Below, in pieces: positions 25,255 through 34,220 of a stretch of DNA of 46,079 nucleotides. The DNA lies in NCBI GenBank assembly GCA_947589415.1, contig CANQBP010000016.1:1-46079 (forward strand), given 5' to 3'. A model generated the notes under the pieces. The model worked only from the letters and a program-made list of their open reading frames with translations. It had not been told where the DNA came from and did no database searches. Made by a program: the position numbers and the translations under genes. Each line of letters opens with the position of its first letter. The stretch's first letter is position 1. The stretch is from an uncultured Clostridia bacterium. GTDB lineage: Bacteria > Bacillota > Clostridia > Oscillospirales > Acutalibacteraceae.

Positions 25255-25458
25255 CTATTTATTTTTGATATGCTCATTGATTTTATCAACAAGCTCGTCA
25301 GCATCTACACCGTGAACTGCACACGCCTGCTCGATAGTTTCACCTCTTGATGCGGGACAGCCCAGACAATGCATTCCTATCGAAAGAAAAATCGGTACTG
25401 TCGTTTCATCAATATCAAGAACATCTCCGATTATTGTATCCTTAGTTACTTGTGCCAT
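25255..25458 (-). CDS. DUF1858-domain small redox-type protein
   Basis: A 67-residue single-domain DUF1858 protein. It opens with TKDTIIGDVLDID and carries HCLGCPASRGETIEQAC, where C33-x2-C36 is the paired-cysteine motif of the family. The same fold forms the N-terminus of the iron-sulfur repair protein ScdA/RIC and is found near anaerobic metabolism genes, so a disulfide or cluster-related role is likely but unproven. AAGGA precedes the ATG by 9 bases, and a strong promoter lies upstream. It is 66 bases upstream of trmK, with a hairpin between. Confidence 0.88.
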   Translation of the reverse strand: MAQVTKDTIIGDVLDIDETTVPIFLSIGMHCLGCPASRGETIEQACAVHGVDADELVDKINEHIKNK

Positions 25459-25494
25459 AATTTCAATTCCTTTCTGTTTTTAATATATACGTAT

Positions 25495-25523
25495 ATTATA
25501 ATACCCCGACCGTTTTTTTTCAA
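25495..25523 (-). promoter_or_regulatory. Promoter of the DUF1858 gene
   Basis: On the minus strand: TTGAAA, 17 bases, TATAAT, about 37 bases before the ATG. Confidence 0.8.
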
Positions 25524-25550
25524 TACCAAAAAAATATATTTAATAACATA

Positions 25551-25570
25551 ATTCCAAATAATTCCAAATA
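25551..25570. repeat. Tandem 10-bp direct repeat
   Basis: ATTCCAAATA occurs twice without a gap, immediately after the stop codon of the beta-helix gene (minus strand). No function is apparent. Confidence 0.6.
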
Positions 25571-26245
25571 TTATAAAATTTTGTCCGCTATCTCACCTTG
25601 TTTTTTATAAATGCTTCCGCTCGGAATATATCCTCTTACCATAGACAAAGGATATACCGTGGTATTTCTGCCTATTACCGTTCCGGGGTTAAGTATGGCA
25701 TTACAGCCTACCTCAACATTATCACCGACAACAGCTCCGAATTTTTTCAGCCCCGTGTTTATTCTTTCCCCGCCTGCCATTATTGTAACGGGAGTTTTGT
25801 CGGATTTAAGATTTGAAGTCTTTGCCCCGGCTCCGAGGTGAGCCTTATAGCCGAGGATAGAATCACCTATATAATTATAATGCGGTACCTGCGCATTATC
25901 GAAAATTATACAGTTTTTGAGTTCCGACGAATTTCCTATCACGCTCCCGCTTCCTATTATCGCACTTCCTCTAATAAAAGCACAATGTCTTATCTCCGCA
26001 CCCGGACATATAATAAGCGGCCCGGTAAGATATGCGGAGGGCATTATATTTGCTGTTTTTGCTATCCAAATATCATTTCCCCTATATTCATATTCTTCCT
26101 TTGAAAGATTTTTACCGATAGAGATAATATATTCCGATATCTTCGGCAAGGCCTCCCAAGGATATGTCAAACCGCTAAAAATATCCGATGAAATACTTTT
26201 TGACAAATCCAGCAAATTTTCGACTTTAAGTTCATTATTTGTCAT
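25571..26245 (-). CDS. Left-handed beta-helix acyltransferase/GlmU-C-like protein
   Basis: A 224-residue protein. After a helical N-terminus (1-60), residues about 60-215 are hexapeptide repeats: IWIAKTANIMPSAYLTGP, IIGSGSVIGN, VVGDNVEVGCNAILNPGTVIG and similar. It corresponds to the C-terminal acetyltransferase half of GlmU-type enzymes without the uridylyltransferase half, and such proteins are often labelled UDP-GlcNAc diphosphorylase-like. The central SILGYKAHLGAGAKTSNLKSD resembles the GlmU acceptor loop. The substrate is unknown. It is the last gene of a four-gene unit with gaps of 14 bases or less. Confidence 0.8.
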   Translation of the reverse strand: MTNNELKVENLLDLSKSISSDIFSGLTYPWEALPKISEYIISIGKNLSKEEYEYRGNDIWIAKTANIMPSAYLTGPLIICPGAEIRHCAFIRGSAIIGSGSVIGNSSELKNCIIFDNAQVPHYNYIGDSILGYKAHLGAGAKTSNLKSDKTPVTIMAGGERINTGLKKFGAVVGDNVEVGCNAILNPGTVIGRNTTVYPLSMVRGYIPSGSIYKKQGEIADKIL

Positions 26246-26259
26246 TGAGCAAACCCCCG

Positions 26260-26526
26260 TTAAAAAATAATATCCTCATCATCAAATTCCTTGAAAAATT
26301 CCCAGTCGTCGCCGTCGAATTTACCTGCAAGAAAAACTATATTTTTACCCGCCGTTTCTATTGAGTAAACCGAAAAACTGTACGGCTTCTTTGTTTCGGG
26401 GTGGAGTACTATATCACATTCCCCCAAGGAACGCCATTTTCGGGAGAAAACATCAACACCGTCTATACAAAATCTCCTGCCGTCCGATTTACCCAAATAA
26501 GTATATTCTTTCATAATTTCTATCAT
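26260..26526 (-). CDS. Small protein of unknown function
   Basis: An 88-residue protein I do not recognise. It is beta-rich and acidic at the end (EFFKEFDDEDIIF), with paired segments such as GRRFCIDGVDVF and YSFSVYSIETAGKNIVFLAG that suggest a small beta-barrel. It has no signal peptide. The start is 6 bases after the lipoprotein stop; no clear ribosome site, so translation is probably coupled. An internal ATG (MKEYTYLG) is an alternative start. Its place in the tight operon supports it being real. Confidence 0.6.
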   Translation of the reverse strand: MIEIMKEYTYLGKSDGRRFCIDGVDVFSRKWRSLGECDIVLHPETKKPYSFSVYSIETAGKNIVFLAGKFDGDDWEFFKEFDDEDIIF

Positions 26527-26532
26527 CAACCG

Positions 26533-27036
26533 TCAACCCATAACTCTTTCGGTTATATCCGATATCAGATATCTGTCCCCCTCATATACGATAATAAAAT
26601 TTTTTGAATACTCATAATCCCCTGCACCCTGACTTATCCCGTTTTCATCTTTATGTTCCCCGGAATACGTCAGTTTATATGACAGCGGCATAACATAGCG
26701 GTTGTCACCGCATATAATGTGAGCTTTATCTATATCCGTAATTTCAAATTCCGCCGCATTTCTCGAATAATCATAAAAACCCGTTTCATTATAATTCCAT
26801 ATAAAATCCTCGGCGGTACAACTCAATATACCTGCATGATTCTGTTCCGTAACCGCCGTCAGATATTGCGTTACCGTTTCCTCAAGAATATCCGACACTT
26901 CCGCTCCGTACGGAACATAGCTTATATCCTCTGCCGACATATTCTCTTCTTCGGAATTTTCGTTACATGAACAAAACATAGTTAATATGCAAAGCGAAAA
27001 CACACTCGCCAAAATACACGAAAAAACTTTTTTCAT
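26533..27036 (-). CDS. Putative lipoprotein of unknown function
   Basis: A 167-residue exported protein. Residues 1-24 form a signal peptide (KKVFSCILASVFSLCILTMF) ending in CSC, which is a plausible but imperfect lipobox. The mature part reads like a small NTF2/DUF4829-type domain: VTQYLTAVTEQNHAGILSCT, then YVMPLSYKLTYSG and FIIVYEGDRYLISDITERV. That class is usually a ligand-binding or structural fold, and no active site is visible. Its ATG overlaps the kinase-like stop codon by one base (TAATG), showing coupling. Confidence 0.72.
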   Translation of the reverse strand: MKKVFSCILASVFSLCILTMFCSCNENSEEENMSAEDISYVPYGAEVSDILEETVTQYLTAVTEQNHAGILSCTAEDFIWNYNETGFYDYSRNAAEFEITDIDKAHIICGDNRYVMPLSYKLTYSGEHKDENGISQGAGDYEYSKNFIIVYEGDRYLISDITERVMG

Positions 27037-27653
27037 TATTTTATCATACCTCTTTGCCGCAGATATGATAAAATAAATACTGCCGTGCCTTCAATCCCCA
27101 GTTTTCCGCTGTTTATGCACAAATCATAATTATTTGGATCTCCCCATTTTTTTGATGCATAGAAATTATAGTAATTCGCCCTGCTCTTGTCCGTTTTTGC
27201 AACAACACTCTGCGCTTTTTTGGGATTTACATTATACTCCCTTACCGCATAATCGACACGCTTATCCATATCCGCATATATAAATAACCTCACGATATCC
27301 TTTCTCTCGGAAAGTATATAATCGGCACATCTTCCCACAATAACACAAGGTTTATCCGCCAATTTTCTTATAACATCGTGCTGCGCAAGAAAAAGTCTGT
27401 CGTTAAGCGGGAGCTGCGGTTCAATTCTGAAACTGCTGTCATATACCGCAGCAGCACCGATAGAAAGCGAATACAACAAACTGCTTGAAGATTTTTCGTC
27501 CATTCCCTCTACTATATCGGGATCAAGTCCGCTTTCCTCCGCTACAATATTGATAAGATTTTTGTCATAATAAGCTATTCCGAGTCTTTCGGCAAGTTTA
27601 TATCCTATTTTTCTTCCTCCGCTGCCGAACTGTCTTGCTATCGTTATCACCAT
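27036..27653 (-). CDS. Cytidylate-kinase-like family protein
   Basis: A 205-residue P-loop protein of the PF13189 family. The P-loop is ARQFGSGGRKIG at the N-terminus, followed by LAERLGIAYYDKNLI, then CVIVGRCADYIL and the LID-type YNVNPKKAQSVVAKTDKSRANYYNFY segment. These proteins resemble cytidylate kinase, but their substrate is not established. GGAGG lies 7 bases before ATG 27653, which was preferred over an upstream in-frame start. It is the first gene of the four-gene minus-strand unit. Confidence 0.85.
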   Translation of the reverse strand: MVITIARQFGSGGRKIGYKLAERLGIAYYDKNLINIVAEESGLDPDIVEGMDEKSSSSLLYSLSIGAAAVYDSSFRIEPQLPLNDRLFLAQHDVIRKLADKPCVIVGRCADYILSERKDIVRLFIYADMDKRVDYAVREYNVNPKKAQSVVAKTDKSRANYYNFYASKKWGDPNNYDLCINSGKLGIEGTAVFILSYLRQRGMIK

Positions 27654-27694
27654 AATAAAGCCTCCCCTATACACCTGACCGAACCTTTCTTATT

Positions 27695-27723
27695 ATTGTA
27701 TCATATTGTTTATTGAATTTAAA
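27695..27723 (-). promoter_or_regulatory. Candidate promoter of the cytidylate-kinase-like operon
   Basis: On the minus strand: TTTAAA, 17 bases, TACAAT, about 42 bases before the ATG. Confidence 0.45.
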
Positions 27724-27794
27724 CAGTTTTATGATAATATTTTAAATATATTTTCGGAAAACATACTTGTAATAATTTCGTTTCCTTTTTGTAG

Positions 27795-27823
27795 TTGACT
27801 TTATCAATGGAAAATCTTATCAT
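27795..27823 (+). promoter_or_regulatory. Promoter of the peptide-binding lipoprotein
   Basis: TTGACT, 17 bases, TATCAT, about 44 bases before the chosen TTG start. Confidence 0.65.
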
Positions 27824-27866
27824 ATTAAGTATGATATATAAATATTTTTTGAACGGAGCTGATAAT

Positions 27867-29474
27867 TTGAAATATTTTAAAAAAATCCTCTGCATAATGC
27901 TTTCATTATGTCTTGTTATATCCGTATGTGCCTGTAACAGAGAAACAGAACCGCCCGAAGAACAGATAATATACTATAATACCGATATTGAGCCTGTTAC
28001 ACTTGATCCCCAGATTGCGAACGATGCGAGTGCAAGGCTGTTGATTATGAATATTTTTGAGGGACTTGTCCGTATCGACCGCAACAACAATGCAATACCC
28101 GGTGCTGCCGAAAGATGGGAGATAAGCAAAGATAAACTCATGTACACATTTTATCTGCGGGACGGATTAAAATGGAATGACGGAACCGATCTCACGGCTA
28201 ATGATTTTATTTACGGTATTCAAAGAACTCTTATGCCGCAAACATCTTCACCTACCGCATCAACCTTGTTTGTCATAAAAAATGCGGAAAAAGTTAATTC
28301 CGGAAAATCCGATATTTCCACCCTCGGCGTATTTGTCCCAAATGACAGCACTATAATCTTTCAACTTGAATATCCCGATTCGGATTTTTTACAGCTTCTC
28401 GCCACGGCTCCCGCTATGCCGTGTAATAAAACATTCTTTGAAAAAACTGCCGGTCAGTACGGCAGAGAGGACGATAAGCTGCTTTGCAACGGTGCTTTTT
28501 ACATAAGGGAAAACGGTTGGGCTCATGACGAATATATTTACCTTAGAAGAAACGAAGAATATAAGGGTGAGGATAAGCCTGTACCGTTAGGTGTTAATAT
28601 CACAATCGGAAATACCCCGGACGATGTGTGCAGTGCTATAAATGACGGAATTATTGATTGCGGTGCAATAACCTCGGCCGATACCGAAAGAGCCGAAAAA
28701 CTCGGATTTAACCTTACGGGCTTCGGTGATACCGTGTGGGGAATATCATTCAATAATGAGGACGAACTGTTTAAAAACAAAGATGTTCGGCGAAGTCTTT
28801 TATCTGCACTTGACAAGGATTATATCCTTAAAAACATTCCTGACAACTGTATGGTGTCGGGTAATATAATCCCGGACAGTGCTCGGCTTGACGGAAAAAA
28901 ATACAGGGATATTGTAGGAAATGTTTCTTTTGAACCGACAGAATTTCCCGAAAAACTGCTTGCTAAAGCATTAAAAAATTCTAATACAGACAGCATTACA
29001 AACATAACAATATTGTGCTGCGACGACGAAAAGACACAATCATTTGTAAATAATATGATTGAAACATGGAATGACCTTTGCGGCGGCTATTTCAACAAAA
29101 AACCCGTTTCCTTGTCCGAGCTTAAGGACAGAGTGGCGGACGGTAATTTTGAGGTCGTTATCGCACCGCTTACTATTCAGGGCAATACACCGCTAAGCAC
29201 ATTGGAATTATTTGAAACCTCAAGCAAATACAATACCGCCGCCTACAAAAATGCGGAATATGACACTCTTGTGGAGGAAATAAGAAAAACGCAGCTTGCC
29301 CAAAGTGCAGAAAATATAAAACAAGCTGAACAAAGTCTGTTGAATGACGGTATATTCTATCCCCTCTATATTGAAAACAGATACTATGCAAGTGCAGGAA
29401 ATGTCAAGGGAATAATTTTCCACCCTTTCGGTGCGGAAGCGGATTTCTTTCATGCATCGAAAATCTCGGAATGA
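27867..29474 (+). CDS. Oligopeptide ABC transporter substrate-binding lipoprotein (SBP family 5), orphan
   Basis: A 535-residue extracytoplasmic solute-binding protein. The signal peptide KYFKKILCIMLSLCLVISV ends in the lipobox VCAC. The family 5 hallmarks follow: IEPVTLDPQIANDASARLL, IFEGLVRID, AERWEISKDKLMYTFYLRDGLKWNDG and DFIYGIQRT. They indicate a DppA/OppA-type binder of peptides or similar ligands. The TTG start at 27867 follows GGAG by 8 bases; an upstream in-frame codon at 27795 lies inside the promoter. No permease or ATPase genes are adjacent, so it must share a transporter encoded elsewhere. Confidence 0.9.
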   Translation: MKYFKKILCIMLSLCLVISVCACNRETEPPEEQIIYYNTDIEPVTLDPQIANDASARLLIMNIFEGLVRIDRNNNAIPGAAERWEISKDKLMYTFYLRDGLKWNDGTDLTANDFIYGIQRTLMPQTSSPTASTLFVIKNAEKVNSGKSDISTLGVFVPNDSTIIFQLEYPDSDFLQLLATAPAMPCNKTFFEKTAGQYGREDDKLLCNGAFYIRENGWAHDEYIYLRRNEEYKGEDKPVPLGVNITIGNTPDDVCSAINDGIIDCGAITSADTERAEKLGFNLTGFGDTVWGISFNNEDELFKNKDVRRSLLSALDKDYILKNIPDNCMVSGNIIPDSARLDGKKYRDIVGNVSFEPTEFPEKLLAKALKNSNTDSITNITILCCDDEKTQSFVNNMIETWNDLCGGYFNKKPVSLSELKDRVADGNFEVVIAPLTIQGNTPLSTLELFETSSKYNTAAYKNAEYDTLVEEIRKTQLAQSAENIKQAEQSLLNDGIFYPLYIENRYYASAGNVKGIIFHPFGAEADFFHASKISE

Positions 29475-29496
29475 TACCCGACTTTTGATTTATGTC

Positions 29497-29525
29497 TTGC
29501 AGTATTGAAAAAAAAATGTTACAAT
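29497..29525 (+). promoter_or_regulatory. Promoter of glycyl-tRNA synthetase
   Basis: TTGCAG, 17 bases, TACAAT, giving a leader of about 25 bases, too short for a T-box. Confidence 0.65.
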
Positions 29526-29557
29526 ATGATATATGAATTTAATTGGAGGATAATAAA

Positions 29558-30934
29558 ATGAAAAATACGGAAAAAAATCTTGATACTATTTCCAATCTTT
29601 GTAAAAACAGGGGTTTTGTATATCCCGGTTCGGAAATATACGGCGGTCTTGCAAATACTTGGGACTACGGTCCTCTCGGTGTTGCTCTTAAAAACAATAT
29701 AAAAAATGCATGGCTCAAAAAATTTGTTCAGGAAAATAAGTACAATGTCGGTCTTGATTCGGCTATTCTTATGAATCCGCAGACATGGGTTGCTTCCGGA
29801 CATCTCGGAGGATTTTCCGATCCTCTTATGGATTGTAAAGAGTGTAAAACAAGACATAGGGCGGATAACATCATTGAAGATTTTGACGGCACAAACGTTG
29901 CGGGTTGGACAAATGAACAGCTTGCAGATTACATAAACGAAAAGAATATCCCCTGCCCCGTTTGCGGTAAGCATAATTTTACGGAAATACGTCAGTTTAA
30001 CCTCATGTTCAAAACATTTCAGGGTGTTACCGAGGACAGTAAGGATACACTGTATCTGCGCCCCGAAACAGCGCAGGGTATTTTTGTGAATTTCGCAAAT
30101 ATCCAAAGAACAACAAGAAAAAAAGTTCCGTTTGGCGTTGCACAAATCGGTAAGTCATTCAGAAATGAAATAACTCCAGGTAAATTTATCTTCCGTGTGC
30201 GTGAATTTGAACAAATGGAGCTTGAGTTCTTCTGCAAACCCGAAACCGACCTCGAATGGTTTGAATACTGGAGAACTTTCTGCCGTGACTGGTTATATTC
30301 ACTCGGAATAAGCAGCGAAAACCTAAGACTCCGTGACCATGACCCGGAGGAGCTTTGTTTCTATTCAAAGGCTACAACCGACTTTGAATACCTGTTCCCG
30401 TTCGGTTGGGGTGAGCTTTGGGGCGTTGCCGACAGAACCGATTATGATTTGACACAGCACATAAATACAAGCGGAAAGAGTCTTGAATACTTTGATGCCA
30501 CAACAAACGAAAAATATATTCCCTATGTCATTGAACCGTCACTCGGAGTTGAACGTCTTTTCCTTGCGGTTCTTTGTGAGGCTTATGATGAAGAAGAGAT
30601 TGACGAAAAAGACACACGTAAGGTTCTGCATCTGCACCCTGCTCTTGCTCCGATAAAGGCTGCCGTGCTTCCTCTTACGAAAAAACTCTCCGAGCAGGCT
30701 GAAAAAGTGTTTGAACAGCTTTCAAAAGATTTTATGGTTGATTTTGATGAAACCGGTTCTATCGGAAAACGTTACCGCCGTTACGATGAAATCGGCACAC
30801 CTGTATGCATAACTTTCGATTTTGACAGCCTTGATGACGGCTGCGTGACCGTTCGTGACAGAGATACCATGAAACAGGAGAGAATAGCCATAGATAAACT
30901 CAATGACTATATCGCCGAAATGGTTAAGTTTTAA
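29558..30934 (+). CDS. glyQS: Glycyl-tRNA synthetase, single-chain dimer type
   Basis: A 458-residue class II synthetase that charges tRNA-Gly. It is the alpha2 form, not the alpha2beta2 GlyQ/GlyS form. Visible signs are [24 protein letters not shown] at the start, a zinc-type pair C-x2-C near residue 97 (CKECKT), CPVCGK near residue 135, motif 2 [21 protein letters not shown], and motif 3 [14 protein letters not shown]. The anticodon domain starts near residue 355 ([15 protein letters not shown]). GGAGG lies 8 bases before the ATG; an earlier in-frame TTG overlaps that site. Adjacent genes are unrelated. Confidence 0.96.
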   Translation: MKNTEKNLDTISNLCKNRGFVYPGSEIYGGLANTWDYGPLGVALKNNIKNAWLKKFVQENKYNVGLDSAILMNPQTWVASGHLGGFSDPLMDCKECKTRHRADNIIEDFDGTNVAGWTNEQLADYINEKNIPCPVCGKHNFTEIRQFNLMFKTFQGVTEDSKDTLYLRPETAQGIFVNFANIQRTTRKKVPFGVAQIGKSFRNEITPGKFIFRVREFEQMELEFFCKPETDLEWFEYWRTFCRDWLYSLGISSENLRLRDHDPEELCFYSKATTDFEYLFPFGWGELWGVADRTDYDLTQHINTSGKSLEYFDATTNEKYIPYVIEPSLGVERLFLAVLCEAYDEEEIDEKDTRKVLHLHPALAPIKAAVLPLTKKLSEQAEKVFEQLSKDFMVDFDETGSIGKRYRRYDEIGTPVCITFDFDSLDDGCVTVRDRDTMKQERIAIDKLNDYIAEMVKF

Positions 30935-30940
30935 TTTTAT

Positions 30941-30977
30941 CCCCTGCACCTTGTAAATCGGGTGCGGGGGTTATTAT
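30941..30977 (+). terminator. Terminator after glycyl-tRNA synthetase
   Basis: CCCCTGCACC (30941-30950) pairs with GGTGCGGGG (30961-30969) with one mismatch, followed by GTTATTAT, a weak T-tract. Confidence 0.7.
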
Positions 30978-31075
30978 ATACGGTGTTTTTTTCCGTTTAA
31001 TAAATTTCTGCTTGCATAAAATGAAATTTTTTATTATTAAACTTGCAAAATTTACAATTGCAAAGCTAAAAATCA

Positions 31076-31104
31076 TTGACAGATATTATAAACAGTTATA
31101 TAAT
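31076..31104 (+). promoter_or_regulatory. Promoter of ilvE
   Basis: TTGACA, 17 bases, TATAAT, a perfect consensus, about 40 bases before the ATG. Confidence 0.9.
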
Positions 31105-31143
31105 ATACATATATTTTAAATTTGCCGAAAGGAAGTACTTACA

Positions 31144-32169
31144 ATGGAAAAGAAAAATATCGACTGGGAAAACTTAGATTTTAACTATATTAAAACCGAT
31201 AAGCGTTATGTTTCGACATACAAGGACGGAAAATGGGACGATGGCGCTCTTATTGATGATGATATGATAACAATGAGTGAGTGCGCCTGCGTTTTGCAGT
31301 ATGCACAAACTATTTTTGAAGGTCTTAAAGCATATACCACACAAGACGGCAAGATCGTTGTTTTCAGACCCGATCTTAATGCGGAAAGACTCGCAAACTC
31401 GGCAAGGAGAATGGAGATGCCCGTACTGCCCGAAGATAAGTTTATTGATGCCATAGTTCAAACAGTAAGAGCTAATGCGTCTTATGTACCTCCCTACGGT
31501 ACGGGCGCAACGCTTTATGTTCGCCCCTATATGTTCGGTATTAACCCCGTTATTGGTGTTAAACCCGCTTCTGAATTTCAGTTCAGAGTATTTACTACTC
31601 CCGTAGGGCCGTATTTCAAAGGCGGTGTAAAGCCCCTTACAATCAAGGTAAGCGATTTTGATAGGGCTGCACCTAACGGAACCGGTTTCATTAAGGCAGG
31701 TCTTAATTATGCAATGAGCCTCCATGCTATCGTAACGGCACATAATGAGGGTTTTGCGGAAAATATGTATCTCGATCCGAAAACGAGAACTAAGGTTGAA
31801 GAAACAGGCGGCGCTAATTTCCTGTTCGTTACGAAAGACAATAAAATCGTGACCCCGAAATCAAACAGCATACTCCCCTCGATAACAAGACGTTCACTTA
31901 TGACTGTTGCAAAAGATTATCTCGGTTATGAGGTTGAGGAACGTGAAGTATATCTTGACGAACTCGGTGATTTTGCAGAATGTGGTCTTTGCGGTACGGC
32001 TGCCGTTATATCACCTGTCGGAAAAATCAACGACCACGGCAGAGAGATTTGTTTCCCCAGCGGCATGGAAAAAATGGGTCCTGTCACGCAGAAACTGTAT
32101 GATACACTAACAGGTATGCAAATGGGTAAGCTCGAAGCTCCCGACGGTTGGATAAAGGTTGTCGAATAA
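31144..32169 (+). CDS. ilvE: Branched-chain amino acid aminotransferase
   Basis: A 341-residue fold-type IV PLP enzyme that interconverts leucine, isoleucine and valine with their 2-oxo acids. It has the class II BCAT layout: FEGLKAYTTQDGKIVVFRPDLNAERL near residue 68, LYVRPYMFG near 134, GTGFIKAGLNYAMSL with the PLP lysine at about K194, and VEETGGANFLFV. CGTAAVISPVGKI follows near residue 285. GAAAGGAAG lies about 6 bases before the ATG. It is a single-gene unit between a consensus promoter and a strong terminator, with no T-box in the short leader. Confidence 0.95.
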   Translation: MEKKNIDWENLDFNYIKTDKRYVSTYKDGKWDDGALIDDDMITMSECACVLQYAQTIFEGLKAYTTQDGKIVVFRPDLNAERLANSARRMEMPVLPEDKFIDAIVQTVRANASYVPPYGTGATLYVRPYMFGINPVIGVKPASEFQFRVFTTPVGPYFKGGVKPLTIKVSDFDRAAPNGTGFIKAGLNYAMSLHAIVTAHNEGFAENMYLDPKTRTKVEETGGANFLFVTKDNKIVTPKSNSILPSITRRSLMTVAKDYLGYEVEEREVYLDELGDFAECGLCGTAAVISPVGKINDHGREICFPSGMEKMGPVTQKLYDTLTGMQMGKLEAPDGWIKVVE

Positions 32170-32211
32170 TTTTGTCTTTTCCGACATAGAAATTTTTCTT
32201 ATCAAAATATT

Positions 32212-32257
32212 AACGGTTCTCCGCCCGGTTTTAAGATCCGAACGGAGAACCGTTTTT
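32212..32257. terminator. Strong terminator after ilvE
   Basis: AACGGTTCTCCG (32212-32223) pairs perfectly with CGGAGAACCGTT (32243-32254), followed by TTTTTG. It may also act on the convergent dehydrogenase gene. Confidence 0.9.
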
Positions 32258-32350
32258 GATTTCTGTCATAAGTTTTGCAATTATACGCAGAAGTAAATAT
32301 CTTCTCATAAAAAATTGCCTTGTTATACATCTGCACAAAATATATTGTGA

Positions 32351-33310
32351 TTAAAATTCAGGTTTGATAGCTCTTAAAAACAAATCCGTGAGAGCTTTTT
32401 CCGCCGACACTCTTCCCTCTATAACATCATTTACACCTCTGCATATCGGTAAATCAACATTATATTCGGAGGCAAGAAGTACAAGTGCTTTAGTCGTATC
32501 AACACCTTCCGCAAGCAAACCGTACTTTTCGCCTTTCACAAATTTTTCACCAAAGCAGCGGTTGTGACTGTATTTTGAAAAAAGAGTCGCTTCATAATCT
32601 CCGAGGTGACAAAGACCGTATGCGGAAAGTTCATTTCCGCCCATTGCCTTTATAAGCCTTGATATTTCCCTCGTTCCCCTTGACATCAAAGCACCTTTGA
32701 GAGAGGATCGGTTAAGACCGTCAAGCATACCCGCCGCAATACCCATAGTATTTTTTGATGCAGCACCTATTTCACTTCCTATCAGATCCTGACCGACATA
32801 GAAACGTATAAGGTCACTCGAAAACTCCTTTATAAGCATGGATTTTAATTCGTCATGTCGTGAATCTATTACCATACAGTTAGGAATACCGTTGCTGAAA
32901 TCCTGCGGGTGACCGGGTCCTACCCATATTGCAACTTCGGTTTCGTCCGTGACATATTCCTCAACTATTTGTGTAAGACGGCAGCCTGTCGCCGCCTCTA
33001 TCCCTTTCATACATAATACGATTTTTTTACCCCTTATATCGTACCTGATAAGTGACTGTATAAAAGAACGCAATGCTTGAGAGCTTATGGAAATTATAAG
33101 TATATCCGCACTGTTTACGGCACTTTCAAGATTATCCGTAATATTTATGCTCTCCCTAAAACTAAGCATATTATTTTTTCTCGTTTCTTTAAGTTCAATA
33201 AACTGCGGGGCATCAGACAATCCCCATATGGTAACATTGTGACCTATCTTATCAAGATACCAACCGATAAACGAACCCCATCTTCCACAACCTAACAGCG
33301 ATATATTCAT
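32351..33310 (-). CDS. gpsA: Glycerol-3-phosphate dehydrogenase [NAD(P)+] (GpsA), divergent
   Basis: A 319-residue dehydrogenase that reduces dihydroxyacetone phosphate for phospholipid synthesis. The Rossmann motif is GCGRWG (7-12). Family segments follow: KKIVLCMKGIEA, SEIGAASKNTMGIAAGMLDGL, with the catalytic lysine in SKN, RGTREISRLIKAMGGNE and GLCHLGDYEATLFSKYSHNR. The usual GPSFAxE motif is changed to GPGHPQDFSNGIPN, so it is an unusual member and substrate preference could differ. The ATG follows GGAGG (33321-33325) by 10 bases. Confidence 0.85.
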   Translation of the reverse strand: MNISLLGCGRWGSFIGWYLDKIGHNVTIWGLSDAPQFIELKETRKNNMLSFRESINITDNLESAVNSADILIISISSQALRSFIQSLIRYDIRGKKIVLCMKGIEAATGCRLTQIVEEYVTDETEVAIWVGPGHPQDFSNGIPNCMVIDSRHDELKSMLIKEFSSDLIRFYVGQDLIGSEIGAASKNTMGIAAGMLDGLNRSSLKGALMSRGTREISRLIKAMGGNELSAYGLCHLGDYEATLFSKYSHNRCFGEKFVKGEKYGLLAEGVDTTKALVLLASEYNVDLPICRGVNDVIEGRVSAEKALTDLFLRAIKPEF

Positions 33311-33380
33311 TTTAACAACCTCCGGAAATAATTATAAGTCTATGATAACATATTAGGGAAAAAAAATCTATACCGCAAAC

Positions 33381-33405
33381 AAAAAAAGACAGACTTACGT
33401 CTGTC
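33381..33405 (-). terminator. Terminator at the end of the PAP2 gene
   Basis: On the minus strand GACAGAC pairs with GTCTGTC around a 4-base loop, followed by seven T residues. The stop codon of the PAP2 gene lies in this hairpin. Confidence 0.88.
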
Positions 33406-33940
33406 CGATTTTTTTCTCTGTATCAACGGAAAAAATAAATTTTTCAATTTTGTACGTTACTGCCGCATTTATAATTCCGAAAATCATTCCGAACAATACA
33501 TCTGTCGGAAAATGAACATACAAATAAAGCCTTGAAACTGCTATCGCAAGCGCAAGCAAATACATACAAACACCGAGCTTTTTATTATAGATAAAGAATA
33601 CCGTTGCCGTGCTGAATGCAAAAAAAGTATGACCCGACGGAAATGAAGCATCTGTTTCCGGCGGTACGAGAAGATTTACAATACCGTTAAGCTCATACGG
33701 ACGTATCCGGTTCACAATAGGTTTAATTATCAGATTGCAGATTATAAAACCGCATATAAGACTAAAAGTCAGTGTTTTTCCGAAATTTCGGTATTTTTTA
33801 GTTATAAGGGCAACTACCGCAATTATTATCCAAAGCACACCCGCCATACCAATCATTGAAATAAACGGCATAATATTATCAAGACAATTTGTTTTAAAAT
33901 TATTTTGAATATAATTCAGTATATAAAATTCCCAATCCAT
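33395..33940 (-). CDS. PAP2-family membrane phosphatase
   Basis: A 181-residue membrane phosphatase with about five hydrophobic segments. All three acid-phosphatase motifs are present: KPIVNRIRP, PSGH in ASFPSGHTFFA, and SRLYLYVHFPTD with the catalytic histidine. Relatives include BcrC-type undecaprenyl-pyrophosphate phosphatases, phosphatidylglycerophosphatases and phosphatidate phosphatases; the substrate cannot be decided here. GGGGG lies about 6 bases before the ATG; a GTG eight codons earlier lacks such a site. A terminator separates it from the GpsA-like gene. Confidence 0.87.
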   Translation of the reverse strand: MDWEFYILNYIQNNFKTNCLDNIMPFISMIGMAGVLWIIIAVVALITKKYRNFGKTLTFSLICGFIICNLIIKPIVNRIRPYELNGIVNLLVPPETDASFPSGHTFFAFSTATVFFIYNKKLGVCMYLLALAIAVSRLYLYVHFPTDVLFGMIFGIINAAVTYKIEKFIFSVDTEKKIGQT

Positions 33941-34220
33941 AAAAAACCCCCAAGACAAATACACATATTTCTGATTTGACGGGATATCCCGAAAGTAATT
34001 ATATCATATTATAAGCTCGAAAATTAACATATTTCATAAATATTAAAAATTTGGTGAATATTTATATAATTTTTCTCCTAAAATTTGCTTTCGGTAAGCT
34101 ATTTGACATATTTCCTCCGATAACCCCGCTTTATAACCGTGTAAATGTAAAATCTTTGCATTTTTGATATTTTATTTTACAATCCGACTACAAAAATCGT
34201 ACAAAAATTCATAAAAGCAG
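33941..34220. other. AT-rich divergent intergenic region
   Basis: No gene or strong structure was seen between the PAP2 gene and the helicase promoter. It contains A/T tracts that could hold the minus-strand PAP2 promoter, but no clear hexamer pair was identified. Confidence 0.4.

Noticed and set aside
25551-25570. Start of a CRISPR array
   Set aside because: Only two gapless 10-bp copies occur, without spacers or cas genes.
27795-27866. Upstream start for the peptide-binding lipoprotein
   Set aside because: The codon lies in the TTGACT -35 box, and the signal peptide begins at the TTG at 27867, which has GGAG at good distance.
29526-29557. T-box riboswitch before glycyl-tRNA synthetase
   Set aside because: The promoter leaves a leader of only about 25 bases, and no specifier loop or T-box sequence is present.
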